Shown one piece after another: positions 1 through 6,214 of a stretch of 64,000 bases of DNA. The stretch is from an uncultured Flavobacteriaceae bacterium (GTDB lineage Bacteria; Bacteroidota; Bacteroidia; Flavobacteriales; Flavobacteriaceae), in assembly GCA_947502495.1 (NCBI GenBank), contig CANNAC010000009.1:1-64000 (forward strand), given 5' to 3'. How positions within the stretch are numbered: position 1 is the first letter of the stretch; every line of letters begins with the position of its first letter. Both the position numbers and the translations under genes were made by a program. A model generated the notes under the pieces. That model ran no database searches. It saw nothing but the letters and a program-made list of their open reading frames with translations, and was not told the DNA's origin.

Positions 1-34
1 TCCATCCTTGATTTTCTTTTTAACTCTAGTTAGT

Positions 35-91
35 GCTCATTATTTCTGAAAATCGTTGGTTCCGACCTTGTCGGAATTACAAGCACGATGG
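35..91 (+). repeat. Dispersed repeat, copy 1 of 2
   Basis: A stretch of about 57 bp beginning GCTCATTATTTCTGAAAATC and containing the small hairpin TCCGAC-CTT-GTCGGA recurs at 893-949 in the same orientation with only a few differences. The two copies flank the 188-547 gene. The element looks like one of the short palindromic dispersed repeats common in this genome. I see nothing else in bases 1-187. Confidence 0.7.
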
Positions 92-187
92 TGGTTTGGG
101 TTCTAATGTGCGTTGTACCTAGATATCTATATTTAAGGATTGGATTTTTAGTGTTTTTATTGTTCTGTTTGAGTTAAACCTTAGGTC

Positions 188-580
<393 letters not shown>

Positions 581-892
581 TCACTTATCAAAAATACAGT
601 TTTAAAAGCTCCTAATAATACTTTTAAAATATCATTGTCTTTCTTTTTCCGATTACAAGAACGGAGAAAGAAGCAATACATTTATTTATTATGTTCATTT
701 TGCCTTGATGCAAAACGAACCAAAAAATCAAAACGATTTATTAAGAGTTACTCATGGTTTTCTATTGTTTAAATAGGTATTCGTGAATGCTGTGCATTTA
801 CTAAAGTACCATTCGCTAATGCCCACTAATTTAGAACTTAGTATTTAATAACTTTTTCCAATCCCTAATTATTTTTTATAAAAATATGTATT

Positions 893-949
893 GCTCATTA
901 TTTCTGAAAATCATTGGTTCCGACTTTGTCGGAATTGCAAGTACGATAG
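893..949 (+). repeat. Dispersed repeat, copy 2 of 2
   Basis: Second copy of the element seen at 35-91, with the hairpin TCCGAC-TTT-GTCGGA. It sits in the 413-bp gap 548-960, just after the stop codon of the 961-1371 gene. The rest of that gap shows no gene that I can support. Confidence 0.7.
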
Positions 950-960
950 TATTTTAATAC

Positions 961-1371
961 TTATACTTCTAAATATTCAAGAACCTGTTTCCATGTTTCA
1001 AAAGGCTTCTTCCCAAACATAATATGTTCTCCTTCAAAATCAGCAACTCCATGATTTCTTGAATCATCAATTATATAATCTCCTTTTACTAAATTCTTGT
1101 GATGTGTAAATATCAATCTTTTTTTAGCTTCTAAAGCAATATGTTTTTCCACCCATAAGCGTTTTTCCATCCAACAATGCGGGTTACTCCACACTGGTGT
1201 TGTTACAATATAACAATCGTATATTTTACTTAATACCTTAAAAGCATATATAGCTCCTTTAATTGGCTTATTATTTAAGAAAAATCCTTTCTTATTTTTA
1301 TTTTCAATAAATAGGCCTTCTCCCAGTTCTACTAAAACACCATCCATATCTATGAATACAATCTTTTTCAT
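961..1371 (-). CDS. HAD-family 5'(3')-nucleotidase-like phosphatase
   Basis: A 136-residue HAD-superfamily hydrolase. Motif I is IDMDGVL, giving nucleophile Asp8 and Asp10. Motif II is the Thr in IVTTP near residue 57, a basic motif III region is around HHKNLVKG, and motif IV is IIDDS near residue 101. Size and motif spacing fit the small bacterial 5' nucleotidase, deoxy (NT5C-type) group, which dephosphorylates (deoxy)nucleoside monophosphates. It starts 4 bp after the 97-residue gene stops and is the last gene of the viperin operon. The context suggests it acts on nucleotides linked to that pathway, either tuning monophosphate pools or removing modified monophosphates; this is inference. 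The family call is firm, the substrate is not. Confidence 0.8.
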   Translation of the reverse strand: MKKIVFIDMDGVLVELGEGLFIENKNKKGFFLNNKPIKGAIYAFKVLSKIYDCYIVTTPVWSNPHCWMEKRLWVEKHIALEAKKRLIFTHHKNLVKGDYIIDDSRNHGVADFEGEHIMFGKKPFETWKQVLEYLEV

Positions 1372-1375
1372 ACTA

Positions 1376-1669
1376 TTAAATTTTGTTTATTATTAAATAA
1401 TTTTGCTCTCTTGTAGCTGAATCGTATTCCTGAAACTCGCAATAAAAACATGTGATTAAAGTGTTATTATCTACTTTAATAAAGAGTTCTTTATTTAAGC
1501 TCCTATTTATTTTCTTTAATACTTTTCGACTTACAATAAAAAGTGTGTTCGCATGATTTGTTTCTACATTTTTTAATATTTGAGTTAGAAGTTTATCATT
1601 TATACATCTATCCCATTGTCTGAGAGTAAAATGGTCTGACTTTGAAAAGCCTGCTATAAAATGGCTCAT
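1376..1669 (-). CDS. Small unknown protein in the viperin operon (possibly DUF4258-like)
   Basis: A 97-residue soluble protein. Its ATG overlaps the end of the viperin gene by 4 bp, and the nucleotidase gene follows after 4 bp, so translation of all three is probably coupled. The N-terminal part has the pattern His-x3-Arg-x2-Arg-Cys-Ile (DHFTLRQWDRCI), then an amphipathic helix, then beta-strands ending in NTLITCFYC. This loosely resembles the DUF4258/RelE-like fold, where a conserved His and Arg are followed by a beta-sheet. That resemblance is weak and by eye only; no function can be assigned. It is too short to be an enzyme of the nucleotide-kinase type. Confidence 0.65.
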   Translation of the reverse strand: MSHFIAGFSKSDHFTLRQWDRCINDKLLTQILKNVETNHANTLFIVSRKVLKKINRSLNKELFIKVDNNTLITCFYCEFQEYDSATREQNYLIINKI

Positions 1670-3093
1670 ACTATACCTTCCTCCTTTCTTAAATCCTGAT
1701 TTTTAGTATACTCCCAATTATAAACACCTCCTCTATCTAAAAACTTACCCAAATCATAATCCATAGTTTTAATTGCTTCTTTTACACCTACTTCTAAAAT
1801 GGGCTTACTATAATTATGTGTGCCTTGCGCATTATCAAAAAAGCGTCCTGCTGGATCCACCATTACATAACTTCCTTTAATTTCATCATTAGACTCTGGC
1901 ACTATCGTTTTTACAGTCTTATGGGTATTTAAAAAATAATTATATTCTTCATCTGTTATTTTAAAGTCATCAATCTTATTATCATTTTGCCCAACTATTG
2001 GCAATACCTGTAATACTTTCCATCGTTTTGGTTTAGCGTAGGTCACAAATTCTGTTAGGTTGTCTTTATAGTTTACTTTATTAACTACAGTGTTAATCTT
2101 TAAGCCATATCCATACTTTTTAATATTATCTACTAAATCATAATAAAACGCTTTACTTAATGGTGTTTTCCCTGTAATTGCTCTACCTATTTTAATATTG
2201 TTTTCATCCTCTAAACTATCTACACTTACTGCAATCCAATCTAAGTAGGCTGTGTTCTCTTTTAAAAATGCATCTGTTAATTTACTACCATTGGTTACAA
2301 TCATGGTAGTCATACCAAGTTGCTTTGCTTTCTTAATTAAATTTGGTAACCATTTGCATAATAAAGGTTCTCCGCCTGCAAAGGTTATTTTTTCAAACCC
2401 TGCAGCAGCAATTTGCTCTACCACTTTTAAAGCATCTGCTTCAGGTAAATGTCCTTTTGGTAAAATGGTTTGTTTTACATCTTGAAAGGTTGCAAAGCAA
2501 AATTTGCAACGCATGTTACATGGTTCCCAAAGGTGAAAATTGATACTTGGTATGGCTATTACAGCATTACACTCTTGATAATGACTTATTATTTTTTGTG
2601 CCACTTCATTAGGTGTTAAATTATCTGTATTGATAACCAAATCATAATTATTATCTATTGTAAAGTCAACATTATAGCGGTTTAAAAAACGTGTTCGCAT
2701 ATTTTCATTTCTTAACTGAATTGCTTCAGGGCTTGTTACCTCATCTACTCTATTACCTAAACTTATTCTTTCAGATGCCTTTTGATCAGATACTTTTAAT
2801 AATACATTAAAAGCATTTTCAATAAAATGAAATCCAAGCCTATAATCAATAACTATATTATCTTTACTATTACATTCTGTTTTAAATTTCTCATCAATTA
2901 GATTGTCCAATTCCGGATGATTATTGCAATGTTTTTGAAATTGGTTAATGGTCATTCCATACGTTTTCATAGCAAATGCTCTAGAGTAATTTCCTACCGA
3001 AATGAATTCAAAGTTTAATTGTTCTTCAATAAGTTTACCTACTGTTGATTTTCCTGTTCCTGCAAATCCGCTTAATGTTATTTTATTTTTCAT
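1666..3093 (-). CDS. Prokaryotic viperin with fused N-terminal CMP-kinase-like domain
   Basis: A 475-residue fusion. Residues 1-170 are a P-loop nucleotide kinase: Walker A GFAGTGKST at 9-17, then a layout like archaeal-type cytidylate kinases, including the NYDLVINTDNLTPNEVAQ tail. Residues 180-470 are radical SAM viperin: CNMRCKFC binds the 4Fe-4S cluster through Cys192, Cys196 and Cys199. Viperin signatures follow: FAGGEPLL, VSVDSLEDENNIKIGR, KINTVVNK, PKRWKVLQVLPI, VPESN and a C-terminal DRGGVYNW. Viperins convert CTP (in prokaryotes also UTP or GTP) to 3'-deoxy-3',4'-didehydro nucleotides that terminate phage RNA synthesis. The fused kinase should feed the substrate and hints at CTP. First large gene of a tight three-gene operon. 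Both domains look complete. Confidence 0.93.
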   Translation of the reverse strand: MKNKITLSGFAGTGKSTVGKLIEEQLNFEFISVGNYSRAFAMKTYGMTINQFQKHCNNHPELDNLIDEKFKTECNSKDNIVIDYRLGFHFIENAFNVLLKVSDQKASERISLGNRVDEVTSPEAIQLRNENMRTRFLNRYNVDFTIDNNYDLVINTDNLTPNEVAQKIISHYQECNAVIAIPSINFHLWEPCNMRCKFCFATFQDVKQTILPKGHLPEADALKVVEQIAAAGFEKITFAGGEPLLCKWLPNLIKKAKQLGMTTMIVTNGSKLTDAFLKENTAYLDWIAVSVDSLEDENNIKIGRAITGKTPLSKAFYYDLVDNIKKYGYGLKINTVVNKVNYKDNLTEFVTYAKPKRWKVLQVLPIVGQNDNKIDDFKITDEEYNYFLNTHKTVKTIVPESNDEIKGSYVMVDPAGRFFDNAQGTHNYSKPILEVGVKEAIKTMDYDLGKFLDRGGVYNWEYTKNQDLRKEEGIV

Positions 3094-3156
3094 TGGTTTT
3101 AGTTTAATGGTTAGTTAATCCTCTCCTTTACATTAAAGACGAGGTATTATTAATAA

Positions 3157-3297
3157 TTACTTTTTAGCATTCTGGTTTGGGTTTAACTGTTTCCCTCTAT
3201 TCCCATGTACTTTACTATTTGCACTGTTAGTTCCAGATGTTCCCTTGTTAGCATTTCCTTGATTTGCTTGGTGGTTGTTTTGTTTTGAATTGCTCAT
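3157..3297 (-). CDS. 46-residue Asn/Lys/Gln-rich small protein
   Basis: This ORF is too short for the track. It reads from ATG at 3297 to TAA at 3157 and gives 46 residues beginning MSNSKQNNHQ and ending NPNQNAKK. The composition is almost wholly Asn, Gln, Lys, Gly, Ser and Thr, so the product is probably disordered and basic. It ends 63 bp before the viperin-kinase start on the same strand and may be the first gene of that transcript. I do not recognise a characterised family. The clean reading frame and ATG, in DNA whose neighbours are AT-rich, argue that it is real. Confidence 0.55.
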   Translation of the reverse strand: MSNSKQNNHQANQGNANKGTSGTNSANSKVHGNRGKQLNPNQNAKK

Positions 3298-3413
3298 AAT
3301 ATTCTATTTAATTAAAGTTTTAAAAGTTCAGCACCATGCTAAACCCTTTGTTAATACTGTAAATATCAAGATGATTACAATTAAATTTCCTAGTTTGTGA
3401 CAGACAGCCTATA

Positions 3414-3445
3414 TTTGGGATATAGACCTACTTTTTTGGGATATA
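3414..3445. promoter_or_regulatory. Candidate LytTR-type operator: direct repeats at 21-bp period
   Basis: The 11-mer TTTGGGATATA occurs at 3414-3424 and again, identically, at 3435-3445. The offset is exactly 21 bp, two helical turns. LytTR response regulators typically bind two direct repeats spaced this way. The site lies about 50 bp upstream of the -7 box of the kinase gene, in the gap shared with the divergent viperin operon, and the adjacent response regulator has a LytTR domain. The repeat is seen directly; binding is inferred. Confidence 0.6.
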
Positions 3446-3493
3446 AAAAAATAGCAGACTTTAAATGACTGATTATTAACCAAAAACCTATAA

Positions 3494-3501
3494 TACCTTT
3501 G
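3494..3501 (+). promoter_or_regulatory. -7 promoter box (TAnnTTTG) for the histidine kinase operon
   Basis: TACCTTTG matches the Bacteroidota -7 consensus and ends 8 bp before the ATG at 3510, so the transcript should have almost no leader. I see no clear TTG -33 element at the usual spacing, which fits a promoter that needs an activator. Confidence 0.5.
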
Positions 3502-3509
3502 CCCCTTTT

Positions 3510-4550
3510 ATGGAATATTATTTAAAGTATTTAGAAGTTAGTGATGAAAATGAAATATTGATAAGAATAGTAACCATTCTATTTGGCATACTAGTCTTAG
3601 TTATTATTAGAAACTGGTACAACCTTTATAGAAAACGCTCTTTTAGAAAAAAGAATAGCCTACTAAAAGAACAATTAAAAGCCAGCCAATTAGCTGTTTC
3701 TAATTTTAATGAACAACTTAGAAAAGCAGAATCATTAGAAAGAAAATTAATCAAAAAGAATAATGAAACCTTTCAATTAGAACAACAAATAGAAGATTAC
3801 AAGCAGAAATTTTACTCTTTTTTAAGTGAAAAAGAAAAGGAAATAGCGAAGCATAAAGAAGCTATAAATCATCAAAGAACAGCTTACGAACGTTTTGTAA
3901 ACTATAAAAATGTAGAAGCTAATAACACCAGACTTGGTGCGCATTTTATTAAAAATGTAATTAGTCAGATTTATGTGGAAATGGAGGAAACCGATAATAG
4001 TTACAAATCCTTTTTAGGGATTAACTATAAAATGGGTGGTAATAAAAATAAAGTACCTCCAATAAAAGCCTTAAAAAACATCTTTAAATTATTAGATTAT
4101 AACGTCTCTGCCTTAAATAAAGAGAACACCTCTTTAGAAGAAGAATTAGAACATATCACAATGTTTTTAGACCTTATTAAATACCTTAAGCCTAATACCA
4201 ACATACAGTTTGATAATAGTTTAAAACAAGAACAAAAAGAAAACATAAAAATCAAACCCACTTTATTCTTTCCTTTTGTGGAAAATGCATTAAAACATGG
4301 AAGTCTAAACAATACCGACTCCTTTATAAGTATTGTTTTAAAAGAAAACCAAAACAAGCAGTTAAGCTATTGTTTAGTGAACAGTGCAGAACAGCGCTTA
4401 GATTACGAAACCAAAATCGTAGAATCTTCAAATTTCGGATTAAACGCTTTACAACAATTACTAACTGCATACTACCCAAATAGTACATTAGAACACAAAA
4501 CATTGCCCAACAATCAATATTTATCTGAACTAACCTTAAGCCTAAATTAA
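3510..4550 (+). CDS. LytS-like membrane sensor histidine kinase
   Basis: A 346-residue protein. One membrane segment spans about residues 18-34, followed by a long Lys/Glu-rich coiled coil (45-130). The His_kinase-type phosphoacceptor region is RLGAHFIKN with His145, and an ATP-binding N-box is FFPFVENALKHG with Asn259. The C-terminal G-box is weak (NFGLNAL). It has almost no periplasmic part, so the stimulus is probably sensed in the membrane or cytoplasm, perhaps through the coiled coil. The stop codon abuts the response-regulator start, so the two are translationally coupled. It is divergent from the viperin operon, with the 21-bp-period direct repeats between them. Confidence 0.85.
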   Translation: MEYYLKYLEVSDENEILIRIVTILFGILVLVIIRNWYNLYRKRSFRKKNSLLKEQLKASQLAVSNFNEQLRKAESLERKLIKKNNETFQLEQQIEDYKQKFYSFLSEKEKEIAKHKEAINHQRTAYERFVNYKNVEANNTRLGAHFIKNVISQIYVEMEETDNSYKSFLGINYKMGGNKNKVPPIKALKNIFKLLDYNVSALNKENTSLEEELEHITMFLDLIKYLKPNTNIQFDNSLKQEQKENIKIKPTLFFPFVENALKHGSLNNTDSFISIVLKENQNKQLSYCLVNSAEQRLDYETKIVESSNFGLNALQQLLTAYYPNSTLEHKTLPNNQYLSELTLSLN

Positions 4551-5306
4551 ATGATACGTTATATACTAGTGGATGACGATCCTAATATTTTAGAACGTGT
4601 TAAAGCTAAAATTGATTCGCTTCCAAAAGAATACGAATTACAACACAAAAAGAGTTTTGATAGCTCTAAAAAAGCATATCAAGAAATAAACGAAGACGAT
4701 TTTGATTTGCTTATTGTGGATTTTGAAATGCCTGTTTACAATGGCATTGAGTTAGCACAAAAGATTGCTAATGGAAAAAAAATAATTTTTTTAACAGGAG
4801 AATCTAATAGAGAAAAGCAAGTCATTAATAATTTAGATATTTCAGGATACTTAAGTAAACCTTTTGATATTGAAGAATTTGAAGCTATTATAAAAAATAA
4901 GATTATTGGTAAAATAAATAGAAATAATACCTTAAAAAAAGGAGAAAGATTAACAATTGCAATTGGTATCAATCAAGACATAGGTTTTTACCCTGACGAA
5001 ACCTGTTACATTTCAACATCACGAAACATAAAAAAATATCAATCCAATAAAAACTGTGTCCATTTTTTTGGTGAACAAGACGACGTAATTGCTACTAATG
5101 TTCGAATTAGTATTAACGAACTTTCTAAAAAATTAGAACCTTTCGGTTTTGAAAAAATTAACCAAAGTACTATTGTTAATCTATCTAAAATGGATAAAAG
5201 AAATAACAAAGAGCTTACTTTATTGGGAAGTGAAGAGGAGTTTACTATTGGAGACAATGAAAAAAAAGGAATAGTGTCTAGAATAAGAACGCTGTTTGGT
5301 GTTTAG
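4551..5306 (+). CDS. LytTR-family DNA-binding response regulator
   Basis: A 251-residue two-domain protein. The receiver domain (1-120) has the acidic pair DDD at 8-10, phosphoacceptor Asp57 in LLIVDFEMP, and a conserved Lys in LSKPFD. The C-terminal part (about 145-250) is a LytTR domain: a strand/turn with INQSTIVNLSKM, then a TIGDNEKKGIVSRI tail. It starts immediately at the kinase stop codon. LytTR proteins bind paired direct repeats about 21 bp apart, and such a pair is found upstream of this operon at 3414-3445, so autoregulation is likely. Control of the divergent viperin operon is a reasonable inference but not shown. Confidence 0.9.
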   Translation: MIRYILVDDDPNILERVKAKIDSLPKEYELQHKKSFDSSKKAYQEINEDDFDLLIVDFEMPVYNGIELAQKIANGKKIIFLTGESNREKQVINNLDISGYLSKPFDIEEFEAIIKNKIIGKINRNNTLKKGERLTIAIGINQDIGFYPDETCYISTSRNIKKYQSNKNCVHFFGEQDDVIATNVRISINELSKKLEPFGFEKINQSTIVNLSKMDKRNNKELTLLGSEEEFTIGDNEKKGIVSRIRTLFGV

Positions 5307-5327
5307 TAAAAACCTTTAAAACTCACT

Positions 5328-6164
5328 TTACTTACGCTTCAACTCATCTAACGTTTTACCATTTTTATCTTTCCATTTCGTCCAACCATTTGTATTACGA
5401 CCTAAAATAGTTGCAGCTGCTGCACTTGGTGAATTAAAAATATAATCTTGCTGAAACACATAAACATTGTTATCTTCCTTTAGAATTACATCTTCTAGTA
5501 AACGTCTTCTTAGAATACCAATCCATTTGGTTATACTATTTGTTTCTTCCATACTAGATGTACTTCCTTTATATACTAAAAATCCATCGTCTGTTAACTC
5601 CCCTTTTGCTAAAGCTCCTTTTCCTTGACAATAAAACAATTCTTTAGGGCTTTTTGCTTTACGTTTTTCTTCAAAGATTGGATAACCCAATGTTGCTAAT
5701 AGTATTTTAGCGGTATCAAAATTGTCTAATAAATCATACTCTCTACTTTCGCTTATAGATGGCTTTTTAGAACCTGTATCATTATCTGTAACATATCTAC
5801 CAATTTCTTTGGCTTTAGCTAAACAGTAATATTCTAAATACTTTCCATCAGTTTTGGTGTACTCATCTGTTTTGGTGGTGATGATTACACAGTGTGTCCA
5901 AAAGTCTTTTTTACGGTTATGCGATTGAATACGTGTAAAACAATCTTCACCTTCTCCAATATAAACGATTGGTTTTGCGCCATCTTCTGTGCTACCAAAC
6001 AAGAAATAAACACCTGTAAAATGTACCATGTCGCGTTTGCCTACTTCTTGCATTTTGTTTCTTGGAAACAGAATCGCTTTTACCAATCTATTAGTTAGTT
6101 CTGCTTCACGAATACTGGTTGGCGAACCGTCTGGTAAAAATATTTGTATGGTTTGTGGTTTCAT
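5328..6164 (-). CDS. GIY-YIG nuclease with DUF4357 domain
   Basis: A 278-residue protein. The GIY-YIG nuclease core has GVYFLFG at 51-57 and VYIGEGEDCFTRIQSH at 67-82, followed by a helix with the expected Glu region. The C-terminal 60 residues (SPSAAAATILGRNTNGW and KDKNGKTLDEL) are a clear DUF4357, a domain often appended to GIY-YIG nucleases and to restriction-system proteins. It lies 50 bp after hsdR on the same strand and may be the last gene of the fic-hsdR transcript. A role as an extra nuclease of the restriction locus is inferred from position. The start ATG is preceded by only a short gap. Confidence 0.85.
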   Translation of the reverse strand: MKPQTIQIFLPDGSPTSIREAELTNRLVKAILFPRNKMQEVGKRDMVHFTGVYFLFGSTEDGAKPIVYIGEGEDCFTRIQSHNRKKDFWTHCVIITTKTDEYTKTDGKYLEYYCLAKAKEIGRYVTDNDTGSKKPSISESREYDLLDNFDTAKILLATLGYPIFEEKRKAKSPKELFYCQGKGALAKGELTDDGFLVYKGSTSSMEETNSITKWIGILRRRLLEDVILKEDNNVYVFQQDYIFNSPSAAAATILGRNTNGWTKWKDKNGKTLDELKRK

Positions 6165-6214
6165 TTACAATTGCTTCAATAAATTTTCTATTCTACTTTG
6201 TGTAATACTTTTAA

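Noticed and set aside
2252-2543. Two plus-strand ORFs opposite the viperin gene
   Set aside because: They are antisense to the strongly conserved radical SAM domain and have no recognisable features.
1666-3093. MoaA or anaerobic ribonucleotide-reductase activase instead of viperin
   Set aside because: The C-terminal part has viperin-specific blocks (KINTVVNK, RWKVLQVLPI, VPESN, DRGGVYNW) and lacks the second MoaA cluster cysteines.
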